Source: Flavobacterium sp. 11
GTDB lineage: Bacteria > Bacteroidota > Bacteroidia > Flavobacteriales > Flavobacteriaceae
DNA length: 64,000 nt
Direction of reading: 5' to 3'
Assembly (NCBI RefSeq): GCF_002754315.1
Contig: NZ_PEFE01000001.1
Location: 2,542,001-2,606,000 of the forward strand
Made by a program: the position numbers and the translations under genes. This document shows positions 6,620-14,544 of this stretch, in pieces. Under the pieces are notes generated by a model. The model saw nothing but the letters and a program-made list of their open reading frames with translations. It had not been told where the DNA came from and made no database searches. The first letter of the stretch is position 1; each line of letters starts with the position of its first letter.

Positions 6620-8494
6620 TTATTTTTTTCTTTCGCGTTCCAAGTTAGAATGGTATTCTTCCATTTGTTGTTCGTACACTTTCATTTTTTTCTCAAAAGC
6701 TTCCATTTCTTTATTGAATGGTTCCATTTTTTTATCAAATTCTCCCATTTGCTTATCGAAAGCTTCCATTTGAGGCTCCAATTTTTTCATTTTAGCCTCG
6801 TAGTCTTCCATTTTCTTTTCAAACTCTTTCCAAGCTTTTTTATCTCCTTTAATTGGGTCGCCTTTTGGTGCTTTTGGCGCTTTTGGAAATGCAGGAGGAG
6901 CTGGAGTTTTAATATTAAAAACTGGCGGTGTTGGAGGAACTGGTAAATTTTTCTCTTGAGAATATTGGATTCCATTTTTGGTTATAATTCGGATAGTTTT
7001 ACCATCTTTATTAACATCCATTCTCTCAATTGTACTTTGATCTAAACGGTCTAATTCATTTTGAGACACTTTTTCGTTATTGATATAAATGTCATTTTCG
7101 TTAATCATTTTTCTATGATTATTAGTAATGATTCGGATTTCCTGTTTGTCATCATTCTTATTGACATTCATGGTCGCAATTTCTTTAGGATCAATTTTGT
7201 CCAAATCATCTTGACTTACTTTTTTGCCATTGATAAAAATTTCTTTTTCAGTTACTAACGGTGCATTTGGAGCAATAACAATACTTTCTTGATTAATAAT
7301 TGTTTCATCCGAACCAAAATTCACAGTAAGCATTCCATTATCGTCTTTAGATACTATAATTCCAAATTCATTTATTGCCTCAGTTCCTTTTGTTTCCATT
7401 TTCTGTGCAATTTCTTTTCCCTTTTTCAAATCAACTTTTATTGCGGTCAATTCGTTTTTGGAATTTCTTTTGATTCCGGAAAAAGTAGCAATTATGGCAT
7501 AGTTTTCTTTTAAATTGCTAGATTTTTCTTTTAATTCCTCATCAGTAGTATTTTTATTTATTTTGTAAACATCCACTGATTTTTCATTTGCCTTTATGAT
7601 TTCTGTTGTTGCTTGGACAGCTGTTTTCTCCTGTGCAATTACATTTACTTGGAAAAGTATCACAAATGCCACTAAAGCGGGAATTATTAATACATACTTC
7701 CAAGAATTCGATTTTTTTGATTGATTTTTGTTTAACATAAAGATTCGTTTTTTGATTAATGATTGATAAAAATGATTGGTAATGGCAACACAATTCTCGT
7801 GTGTTGTTATTTTTAAAAGTGTAAACTGATACGCTTTTTTGTCGGATATATTTTTCGTGGCTTCGTTATCGGCAATGAATTCCAGGTTTTGTAAAATCGC
7901 CTTTTTGTACAGCCAAATTAAAGGATTGAACCAAAAAAGAATACAAAATAGTCTTGAAATCAATACATCTACAGTATGATTTTGATCGCTATGCACTTTT
8001 TCGTGTTCCAAAATATTTTCTAATTCGGAGCTGCTGTATAAGGACGAGTTGTAAACGATAGTATTAAAATAGGAAAATGGAGCAACGTTTTCTGTGGTAT
8101 CGATAAATTTAAAATCAGCTTGATTTTGGATCGTTTTTCCTTTCAAAACGGTATTTAAACTATAAAAATCGAACACAAATTTTCCCAGAAATAAAATTAT
8201 TCCAATTGCGTATGTAATTCCAAAAATTATATACCAATTGATTTCAAAAGCTTCGTTTTCGATGCTATTTGTTATTGGAATTCTTGACCAATCAATATTC
8301 TTGGAGCTTGATTCTACCATTATTATTTTGGTATAAACGATTAAAGGCAAAACCACAGAAGTGAATAAACCCAATAAGAGAAACCAACGATTACTGGTAA
8401 AAAAGGTTTCTTTTCGCAACATAAAATAATAAGCCAAATAAAACAGAGCGATTAATCCACTGGATTTGATAAGGTAAATGTATAATGCTTCCAT
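6620..8494 (-). CDS. M56 family (BlaR1/MecR1-like) membrane metallopeptidase
   Basis: The 624-residue protein has four predicted membrane segments (about residues 8-26, 37-56, 88-110 and 268-287) and the gluzincin site HEKVH at 164-168, with a further zinc ligand Glu in NLEFIADNEA near 205. This is the protease domain of BlaR1/MecR1 antirepressors, which sense a signal and trigger cleavage of a BlaI repressor. No beta-lactam-sensing penicillin-binding domain follows. Instead there are two similar segments with IYINNEKVSQNELDRLD-type sequence, a Pro-rich linker near 520-545, and a highly charged tail of repeated K-M-E-x-F units (about 565-624). The BlaI-type gene lies 43 bases upstream in the same operon. 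The stimulus is unknown. Confidence 0.88.
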   Translation of the reverse strand: MEALYIYLIKSSGLIALFYLAYYFMLRKETFFTSNRWFLLLGLFTSVVLPLIVYTKIIMVESSSKNIDWSRIPITNSIENEAFEINWYIIFGITYAIGIILFLGKFVFDFYSLNTVLKGKTIQNQADFKFIDTTENVAPFSYFNTIVYNSSLYSSSELENILEHEKVHSDQNHTVDVLISRLFCILFWFNPLIWLYKKAILQNLEFIADNEATKNISDKKAYQFTLLKITTHENCVAITNHFYQSLIKKRIFMLNKNQSKKSNSWKYVLIIPALVAFVILFQVNVIAQEKTAVQATTEIIKANEKSVDVYKINKNTTDEELKEKSSNLKENYAIIATFSGIKRNSKNELTAIKVDLKKGKEIAQKMETKGTEAINEFGIIVSKDDNGMLTVNFGSDETIINQESIVIAPNAPLVTEKEIFINGKKVSQDDLDKIDPKEIATMNVNKNDDKQEIRIITNNHRKMINENDIYINNEKVSQNELDRLDQSTIERMDVNKDGKTIRIITKNGIQYSQEKNLPVPPTPPVFNIKTPAPPAFPKAPKAPKGDPIKGDKKAWKEFEKKMEDYEAKMKKLEPQMEAFDKQMGEFDKKMEPFNKEMEAFEKKMKVYEQQMEEYHSNLERERKK

Positions 8495-8537
8495 ACGATT
8501 CTTGATTTTATTCTGGAGTTGTTTTTTTAAAGAAGGA

Positions 8538-8906
8538 TTATTTTTCTTCTTTTTGAGTTTCTATCATTGCCAAAATCTCACGTAATTCGGCCGCAGAAAT
8601 TTTCTCTTCTTTGGCAAAATGGGAGACCATGTTTTTATAGGAGCTGTTGAAATAATTATCGATTGCCGTGTTCATGAAGCGTTTTCTATAGTCTTCTAAA
8701 CTCACGATAGGATAGTATTGGTGCGTGTTCCCAAAGGCATTGTGCGATACAAAACCTTTTTCTTCCAGATTGCGCACAATAGTAGAAAGCGTGTTATAAT
8801 GAGGTTGCTCTTCTGTGATTTCTGCCATGACTTCTTTTACGAATGCTTTTTTGAGCTTCCATAAAATGTGCATGATTTCTTCTTCTTTGTTCGTCAGTTT
8901 TTGCAT
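8538..8906 (-). CDS. BlaI/MecI/CopY family transcriptional repressor
   Basis: A 122-residue winged-helix repressor. It begins MQKLTNKEEEIMHILWKLKK, the classic opening of BlaI-family proteins, followed by a recognition helix region HYNTLSTIVRNLEEKGFVSH and a C-terminal dimerisation helix (YFNSSYKNMVSHFAKEE). Family members bind dyad operators and are cleaved when the partner membrane protease is activated. It is the first gene of an operon with the M56 protease, and a perfect 16-base inverted repeat lies 27 bases upstream of the start. Autoregulation is therefore likely. Confidence 0.93.
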   Translation of the reverse strand: MQKLTNKEEEIMHILWKLKKAFVKEVMAEITEEQPHYNTLSTIVRNLEEKGFVSHNAFGNTHQYYPIVSLEDYRKRFMNTAIDNYFNSSYKNMVSHFAKEEKISAAELREILAMIETQKEEK

Positions 8907-8932
8907 GATTTTTTTATTTGAATCAAACTTAC

Positions 8933-8968
8933 AACTATATTTTTAGTTACGCAACTAAAAATATAGTT
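8933..8968. promoter_or_regulatory. Palindromic operator upstream of the BlaI-type gene
   Basis: AACTATATTTTTAGTT (8933-8948) and its exact reverse complement AACTAAAAATATAGTT (8953-8968) are separated by ACGC. A second palindrome, TAGTTAATTAACTA (8964-8977), overlaps the right arm. Placement just upstream of the repressor gene fits a BlaI-type operator; the binding is inferred. Confidence 0.8.
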
Positions 8969-9051
8969 AATTAACTAAAAAAACAGGTTTCATGCCAAAA
9001 TCAAATTTGTTTTAGCATAAAATCATCAAAATCATACCTGTAAATAGGAAA

Positions 9052-10269
9052 CTATTTGTTTTCCTGTTGGATTAATTTTTGCAACCAAATGCAACCGACA
9101 ACCGAAAGAATTCCTAAACTTCCCATGACAAACCAATTGGTTTGGTAGCCAAATACTGCAATGATTTCCAGTCCGGTTTTGGAACTCGCAATATGCGCTA
9201 AGCTGAAACTCATTGTAAACAAAGCCATATAGCGACCTTCGTGACCTTTTGGTGCTCGGCTTAAAGCGAAAGAATTGGAGAAAGGAAAGATGAACATTTC
9301 TCCAAAAGTGATAAAAAGAATACTCACAATTAATATTCCAGCCCAAATATTAATCATTAAAACATAGAAACTAATAGACATTAGCAGCGAACCCCAAAGA
9401 ATAATTTTGAGTTTATCGATGTTTTTTCTTTGGCTGATACTCACGATTGGCATTTCCAGAAAGAAAATCAACAGTCCGTTTAATGATAATAAAAGTCCGC
9501 TTTGAAATTCAGTCAGCCCAAATTTTTCATTGTGATACAAGGGTAAAGTGGTAAAAAGTTGAAAGAAAAGCATTGCCGTTATAAAACAGATAAAGAGAAA
9601 AATCCAAAATATCTTGTCTTTGAAAACGGAAGCAGGTATTTCGGTTTCGCTATCTGCCGTATTCAAATCGGCTGGTTTTTTGCGTTCTTTTACCAATAAT
9701 GTAAAAATCAAAATAGATACAATACAGGAACTTCCATCTACCCAGAATAATCCGCTGTAGCCTAAATTCATAATGATTAATCCTCCCAAAGCTGGTCCTG
9801 CAGTAAATCCTAAATTAACTGCTAATCGAACTAAAGTCAATGCTCTGGTACGGTTTTCAGGTTTTGCATACGTCCCAAGAGAAACAAACATAGCAGGACG
9901 AAACATATCGGCAACGGTCATAATGAAGAACATTGCAAAACACAATCCCCAAAAAGTTCGTACGTATTGTACTAAAAACAGCAATATTCCGCTGGTGAAT
10001 AAGCTGAAAACCATGATTCTGTAAAAACCTATTTTATCGGATAATTTCCCGCCAAGCCAAGATCCTAACATAGAACCAAAACCAAAAGCAACCATAATCC
10101 ATCCTACTTGAGCATAGGAAAAATTTAAATCTTCTTTTAAATATTTGGATAAAAAAGGCAAAACCATCGTACCGGCACGATTGATAAAAGTAATCAGCGT
10201 AAGAATCCAAACTTCTCTTGTAAATCCTCTGAAATTATTTATGTAGCGTTGAAAAGCAGTTTTGAGCAT
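9052..10269 (-). CDS. MFS transporter, 405 aa
   Basis: A polytopic inner-membrane protein with about 12 hydrophobic segments, normal length for the major facilitator superfamily. The cytoplasmic loop after TM2 contains GGKLSDKIGFYR, matching the MFS signature G-x-x-x-D-R/K-x-G-R/x-R, and a central loop (about 190-215) is charged. TM5 has the small-residue pattern GFTAGPALGG seen in drug/proton antiporters. It most likely exports a drug or metabolite with protons; the substrate cannot be read from sequence. It stands alone, divergent from the DUF1684 gene across a 280-base gap that contains a hairpin repeat. Confidence 0.9.
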   Translation of the reverse strand: MLKTAFQRYINNFRGFTREVWILTLITFINRAGTMVLPFLSKYLKEDLNFSYAQVGWIMVAFGFGSMLGSWLGGKLSDKIGFYRIMVFSLFTSGILLFLVQYVRTFWGLCFAMFFIMTVADMFRPAMFVSLGTYAKPENRTRALTLVRLAVNLGFTAGPALGGLIIMNLGYSGLFWVDGSSCIVSILIFTLLVKERKKPADLNTADSETEIPASVFKDKIFWIFLFICFITAMLFFQLFTTLPLYHNEKFGLTEFQSGLLLSLNGLLIFFLEMPIVSISQRKNIDKLKIILWGSLLMSISFYVLMINIWAGILIVSILFITFGEMFIFPFSNSFALSRAPKGHEGRYMALFTMSFSLAHIASSKTGLEIIAVFGYQTNWFVMGSLGILSVVGCIWLQKLIQQENK

Positions 10270-10407
10270 ATCTAAAGTTATAATTTCACAAAGGTAGAAA
10301 ACTTTGTACCGATGCGTCTTTGTGTCCTAGTAACTTTTAAACTATTTTTGCATAAAATTATATATGATTGTCCGCTAAGCAGACAAAAATTTTTATTTTA
10401 TTTTTTT

Positions 10408-10471
10408 AACCATTAAGAGATTAAGGAAATTAAGTTTTTTATCCTTAATGAACCTTAACTTCTTAATGGTT
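10408..10471. repeat. Intergenic hairpin repeat, copy A (AACCATTAAG family)
   Basis: The 64-base unit begins AACCATTAAGAGATTAAGG and ends CTTCTTAATGGTT, so the ends are inverted repeats that can form a long imperfect hairpin. Copies B (49557-49612) and C (56014-56081) share the ends and the ATTAAG-rich interior. This copy sits between two divergent genes, so it is not simply a terminator. Confidence 0.82.
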
Positions 10472-10550
10472 CAAGAGAAAATAACTTTATTTTTTTAAGA
10501 CCAACAAAATTTCGATTTTTATTAATAACGGATAGTCAAAAATTATAAAT

Positions 10551-11153
10551 ATGAGAACGCTATTTACTTTATTGCTTTTGGTACAATTGAATTTTGGCTT
10601 TGGCCAAGAACAATTTGACGTTTCGGCTGTGGCCAAATTTCAAAAGGAACTAAATACAGAATATGCGGATGCAAAGACAAGTCCTTTGACTGCAGAAGAT
10701 TTAGCGGTTTTCAAAACACTTGATTTTTATCCTGTTGACGGGAAGTTTTTTGTGACAGCTACATTTGTCAGAACAGAAAACGAGAAGCCTTTTGAAATGA
10801 AAACGTCAACGGACAGGAAACCATTGTATGTAAAATATGGGGAACTTTCTTTTACAATTGATGGTCGGGATTTGAAATTGAATGTTTATAAAAACATTGA
10901 ACTTTCCAAAAAAGAAGAATATAAAGACTATTTATTTCTGCCGTTTTCAGATTTGACTTCAGGCAAGGAAAGCTACATTGGCGGTAAATATATCGATTTA
11001 AGAATCCCAAAAGGAGATACGATTGTGATTGATTTCAATACATCATACAATCCGTATTGCGCTTATAATCATAAATATTCCTGTCCAAAAGTACCATTGG
11101 AAAACGATTTGAATATTGAAATAAAAGCTGGGGTTAAAAAGTTTCACGACTAA
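10551..11153 (+). CDS. DUF1684 family secreted protein
   Basis: The 200-residue protein has a signal peptide (MRTLFTLLLLVQLNFGFGQ) and the DUF1684 body. The hallmarks are DRKPLYVKYGELSF in the middle, the YIGGKYIDLRIPKGD segment and the C-terminal block NPYCAYNHKYSCPKVPLEN, where the Cys and Pro positions are typical of the family. The function of DUF1684 is not established. It is expected in the periplasm. The stop overlaps the start of the TatD gene by one base (TAATG), so the two are translationally coupled. Confidence 0.88.
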   Translation: MRTLFTLLLLVQLNFGFGQEQFDVSAVAKFQKELNTEYADAKTSPLTAEDLAVFKTLDFYPVDGKFFVTATFVRTENEKPFEMKTSTDRKPLYVKYGELSFTIDGRDLKLNVYKNIELSKKEEYKDYLFLPFSDLTSGKESYIGGKYIDLRIPKGDTIVIDFNTSYNPYCAYNHKYSCPKVPLENDLNIEIKAGVKKFHD

Positions 11154-11806
11154 TGGAATTCTTTAATCTGCATACGCATAAATGGACCAATCAGCCCAAT
11201 GTGTTGGAATTAGTGAATCAATATCCACAGGAATTTGATGCCACAATTCCGTATTATTCCATCGGGATTCATCCATGGTTTATCGTTGAAGAACGACTAG
11301 AAGCTGATTTGGCGATAATCGAAAGTAAATTGCAAGAGACAAATTGTCTCGCTGTAGGCGAATGTGGATTGGATAAACGTATCGATATTCCAATGGAATT
11401 GCAACAGTTGGTTTTCGAAAAGCATTTGCTTTTGGCGCAGCAATATCAAAAACCAGTGGTGATACATTGCGTTGCGGCTTTTCAGGAATTGATTGCAATT
11501 AAGAAAAAGATGAATATTACGGTTCCAATTTTGATTCATGGGTTTTCCAAAAATGCTCAAGTTGCTAAACAATTACTGGACAATGGATTTCATATTTCGT
11601 TTGGAAAATATTTATTGCTAAATAAGGAATTAGAAACGGTTTTTAAAAGCGTTCCTGATAATCGATTTTTTTTGGAAACAGATACAGTTGAAGAGGGAAT
11701 TGAGGCAGTTTATAAATTAGCTGCAAAATACAAAGGAGTTTCTGTCAAAGAAATACAGAAACTAGTGAGTAGTAATTTTTTGGAAGTATTCAATATTGAA
11801 CTATAA
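11153..11806 (+). CDS. TatD family metal-dependent hydrolase
   Basis: A 217-residue amidohydrolase-superfamily protein of the TatD deoxyribonuclease group. Metal-binding signatures are visible: HTHKW near residues 7-11 (HxH), the Glu in AVGECGLDKR, the His in VVIHCV and in LIHGFSK, and the late Asp in LETDT. TatD proteins act as 3' exonucleases or phosphoesterases in the cytoplasm. It is a little shorter than E. coli TatD (about 260 residues), as is common for this Bacteroidota subgroup. It follows DUF1684 with overlapping codons and precedes the TcdA-like gene by about 80 bases. Confidence 0.9.
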   Translation: MEFFNLHTHKWTNQPNVLELVNQYPQEFDATIPYYSIGIHPWFIVEERLEADLAIIESKLQETNCLAVGECGLDKRIDIPMELQQLVFEKHLLLAQQYQKPVVIHCVAAFQELIAIKKKMNITVPILIHGFSKNAQVAKQLLDNGFHISFGKYLLLNKELETVFKSVPDNRFFLETDTVEEGIEAVYKLAAKYKGVSVKEIQKLVSSNFLEVFNIEL

Positions 11807-11885
11807 TTGATTTAAGAATGTAGATTAACGATTGTTGATTTCAGATTTTTGAGAGCAACAAACTATAAACAATAAACTAAAGAAA

Positions 11886-12599
11886 ATGGCAGAATGGACA
11901 GAAAGAGCCGAACTTTTATTCAAAAAAGAAGGTTTAGATAATTTGAAAAATGCAAATGTATTGGTTGTAGGATTGGGCGGTGTTGGTTCTTTTGCAGCTG
12001 AATTTTTGGCAAGAGCAGGAGTGGGAACCATGACTATTGTTGATGGTGACGTAGTTGACATTACCAATATAAACCGACAATTGCCCGCTTTACATTCGAC
12101 AGTAGGGCAACCTAAAGTGACTATTGTAGGTGATCGATTAATGGACATCAATCCAGAATTGAAATTGACTCGCGTACAGGAATTTCTTTCGCCTGAGCGT
12201 GCTTTCGAGATTGTTTCAGAGGAATTTGATTATGTTTTGGATTGTATTGATAGTGTGACTCCAAAGTTGAATTTGATTATTGGCGCCAAGCGAAAAAGAG
12301 TAAAAATCATCAGCAGTATGGGCGCTGGCGGGAAAATGGAAGCTTCTAAAGTGAAAGTGACGGATATTACCAATACCGTGAATTGTTACTTTGCTAAAAC
12401 CATCAGAAGACGATTGAAAGAAGTGAAAATTGATAAATTGAAAGTGGTTTTTTCTTCTGAGATTCAGGACGAAACGAGTTTGAAAATGACTGATGGATCC
12501 AATTTCAAAAAATCATTTTATGGAACAAACAGTTATATGCCAGGGTTATTTGGTTTGTATGCCGCAGAAACCGTGATTCGCTATTTACTTAAAAAATAG
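11886..12599 (+). CDS. tcdA: tRNA threonylcarbamoyladenosine dehydratase (TcdA/ThiF family)
   Basis: The 237-residue protein is an E1-like ATP-dependent enzyme. It has the nucleotide-binding motif VVGLGGVGSFAAEFLARAG near residues 26-45, the DGDVVDITNINRQLPAL segment with the Arg and Gln of ThiF proteins, and the DCIDSVTPKLNLI strand. N-terminal ERAELLFKKEGL matches TcdA (CsdL/YgdL), which cyclises t6A37 to ct6A in tRNAs reading ANN codons. The ThiF or MoeB alternatives are less likely because there is no zinc-binding CxxC pair. The ATG is chosen at 11886 after an A-rich leader. Confidence 0.9.
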   Translation: MAEWTERAELLFKKEGLDNLKNANVLVVGLGGVGSFAAEFLARAGVGTMTIVDGDVVDITNINRQLPALHSTVGQPKVTIVGDRLMDINPELKLTRVQEFLSPERAFEIVSEEFDYVLDCIDSVTPKLNLIIGAKRKRVKIISSMGAGGKMEASKVKVTDITNTVNCYFAKTIRRRLKEVKIDKLKVVFSSEIQDETSLKMTDGSNFKKSFYGTNSYMPGLFGLYAAETVIRYLLKK

Positions 12600-12665
12600 G
12601 GATCAGAATTCAGTTCTAAAAAATAAACAGTCTTAAAATCTAAAAAGTTTAATAATCTAAAAAAA

Positions 12666-13340
12666 ATGATACAAACCGTAATTTTTGACATGGATGGTGT
12701 AATTGTCGACACTGAACCCGTACACCGTTATGCTTATTTCAAACAATTCGAGGAATTAAATATTACTGTTACAGAGGAAATGTATACTTCATTTACCGGT
12801 TTTTCTACTCGAAATACGTTTCAGAAATTGAAAGAAGTTTTTGTGATTGAACAGGAAGTAGAGGATTTAATTCAAAGAAAACGGAACATCTTTAATGATG
12901 CTTTTGACAGTAAAGCTGATTTAGAATTACTGCAAGGTGTTGAAAATCTTATTAAAGAATTGCATCAAAATGGTATGCAGCTGATTCTGGCTTCTTCGGC
13001 ATCCAAAGTTACTATTGAACGCGTGTTTAGCAGGTTTAAGTTACATGACTATTTTACGCATGTGGTAAGCGGAGAAGATTTTCCTAAATCGAAACCACAT
13101 CCTGCTATTTTTGAACATGCAGCAAGTTTATCAATTGCTCCAAAAGAAAGCTGTATCGTCATTGAAGACAGCACGAATGGGATAAAAGCGGCGAAAGCTG
13201 CCGGAATTTTGTGTGTAGGTTACAACAGTATTCACTCTGAGGCGCAAGATTTATCAGAAGCAGATTTTGTTATTAATCATTTTAACGAATTAGGTTTTGA
13301 TGCTGTTAAGAATATTGATTCTAAATTAAGGAATAATTAA
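12666..13340 (+). CDS. HAD-superfamily phosphatase/phosphomutase, beta-PGM-like
   Basis: A 224-residue class I HAD protein with a helical cap. Motif I is FDMDGVIVDTEP (residues 7-18) with the nucleophile and acid/base Asp. Motif II is LASSAS near 118, motif III the Lys in PKSKPHP, and motif IV EDSTNGIKAAKAAG near 172. The two-Asp motif I with cap and the SKPHPAIF stretch place it in the beta-phosphoglucomutase/phosphatase group. Sugar-phosphate or small phospho-metabolite substrates are likely but not identifiable. It is downstream of tcdA, possibly in one transcript, and 52 bases before the DUF2911 gene. Confidence 0.88.
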   Translation: MIQTVIFDMDGVIVDTEPVHRYAYFKQFEELNITVTEEMYTSFTGFSTRNTFQKLKEVFVIEQEVEDLIQRKRNIFNDAFDSKADLELLQGVENLIKELHQNGMQLILASSASKVTIERVFSRFKLHDYFTHVVSGEDFPKSKPHPAIFEHAASLSIAPKESCIVIEDSTNGIKAAKAAGILCVGYNSIHSEAQDLSEADFVINHFNELGFDAVKNIDSKLRNN

Positions 13341-13391
13341 CATTTGAAAGCCACTGAATTTGTAAATTTGGAAATCATAAAAATTTAAAAC

Positions 13392-14237
13392 ATGAAAAAA
13401 ATAATCATTGTATTTGCCATTATTATAGCAAATTTCACCATTGAGGCACAAGTGAAAACACCTCAGTCAAGTCCAAAATCGACAATCATGCAAGCCGTAG
13501 GTTTGACAGATGTTGAGATTAATTATTCAAGACCAAGCGCAAAAGGAAGAGCTGTTTTTGGTAACTTGATTCCTTTTGGAAAAGTATGGAGAACTGGAGC
13601 TAATGAAAATACAACCGTATCTTTTAGCGACGATGTTGTTATTGATGGTAAAACCTTGAAAAAAGGAAAATATTCTTTGTACACTATTCCAAAAATAGAA
13701 AGCTGGGAAATAATATTTTATAAAACTACTGATAACTGGGGGAATCCAGAAGAGTGGAAAGAAGAGAATGTGGCGCTTAGAGCTACTGTTAAACCAGAAA
13801 CTTTGAATAAAAGTGTGGAAACTTTCACTATTGGAATTGGAGGTTTAGATAACAATTTTGCGTTTTTAGAAATATACTGGGAGAACTCATATGCAGCTGT
13901 AAAATTTGAAGTACCTACTCAACAAAAAGCCACAGCTAATATCGAGAAAGCATTAGCGGGACCAACTGGAGCAGATTATTTTTCTGCTGCTCAATTTTTG
14001 TTTCAATCGAATGGAGACAATGCAAAAGCATTGGTTTATGTAAACAAAGCGTTGGATATGTCTAAAGACAAACCATTTTGGTACAACAGATTGAAGTCAC
14101 TGATTCAAGCTAAACTTGGAGATAAAAAAGGCGCTATCGAAACGGCTAAATTATCTCTTGCAGCGGCTGAAATTGCTAAAAACCAAGACTACGTAAAAAT
14201 GAATAAAGATAGTATCGCAGAGTGGAGTAAAAACTAA
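13392..14237 (+). CDS. DUF2911 family secreted protein with TPR-like C-terminus
   Basis: The 281-residue protein starts with a signal peptide (KKIIIVFAIIIANFTIEAQ). The DUF2911 core follows: NYSRPSAKGRAVFGNLIPFG, VWRTGANENTT, and the GKYSLYTIP and WGNPEEW segments, which form an all-beta domain of unknown function. The last 110 residues are helical, with FLFQSNGDNAKALVYVNKAL and a second helix pair resembling TPR units. Proteins of this shape are common in Bacteroidota periplasm and their role is unknown. A strong terminator follows. Confidence 0.9.
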   Translation: MKKIIIVFAIIIANFTIEAQVKTPQSSPKSTIMQAVGLTDVEINYSRPSAKGRAVFGNLIPFGKVWRTGANENTTVSFSDDVVIDGKTLKKGKYSLYTIPKIESWEIIFYKTTDNWGNPEEWKEENVALRATVKPETLNKSVETFTIGIGGLDNNFAFLEIYWENSYAAVKFEVPTQQKATANIEKALAGPTGADYFSAAQFLFQSNGDNAKALVYVNKALDMSKDKPFWYNRLKSLIQAKLGDKKGAIETAKLSLAAAEIAKNQDYVKMNKDSIAEWSKN

Positions 14238-14259
14238 TTATTCTAACTGTTTTACAAAA

Positions 14260-14297
14260 AAATCCCGTCTTGATTATCGAGACGGGATTTTTTTTTT
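14260..14297 (+). terminator. Intrinsic terminator after the DUF2911 gene
   Basis: AAATCCCGTCT (14260-14270) pairs with AGACGGGATTT (14280-14290) around a nine-base loop, followed by a run of ten T. Confidence 0.9.
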
Positions 14298-14448
14298 GAA
14301 CTTTTAGACTGTGTAATTTATTAGATGTTTGCGTATCAAGTATTCATAGAATTATCATTGCTTTGCCAGTTTGTTATTGCTCCTCTTCCAAAGTAGGAGA
14401 GATTTTCTCTATAGAAGTTACATAAGCAACATTCAAAAGCTAAAAAAA

Positions 14449-14499
14449 TAACCGCAGATTCACAGATTAGCAATATAAAAGTCTGTGAATTTGCGGTTA
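14449..14499 (-). terminator. Hairpin repeat acting as likely terminator of the symporter operon
   Basis: TAACCGCAGATTCACAGA (14449-14466) pairs with 14482-14499 over 18 positions with one G-T wobble. On the minus strand the hairpin is followed by a run of seven T, and the symporter stop is 46 bases upstream. The AACCGCAGATTCACAGA arm is a sequence I recall as a dispersed hairpin in Bacteroidota intergenic DNA. It is the only structure seen in the 307-base gap 14238-14544 apart from the terminator at 14260. Confidence 0.65.
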
Positions 14500-14544
14500 A
14501 TAGTTTTTAAAAACTAAAACAATAATTTGTTTTACTATTTTTAT

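Noticed and set aside
6584..6946. Plus-strand 120-codon frame inside the BlaR1-like gene
   Set aside because: It is the complement of the Lys/Glu/Met-rich tail, giving a Phe/His-rich peptide of no known type.
10270..10550. Possible small gene in the gap between MFS and DUF1684
   Set aside because: Only the hairpin repeat (10408-10471) and A/T-rich DNA are present; no frame with a start and known features was seen.
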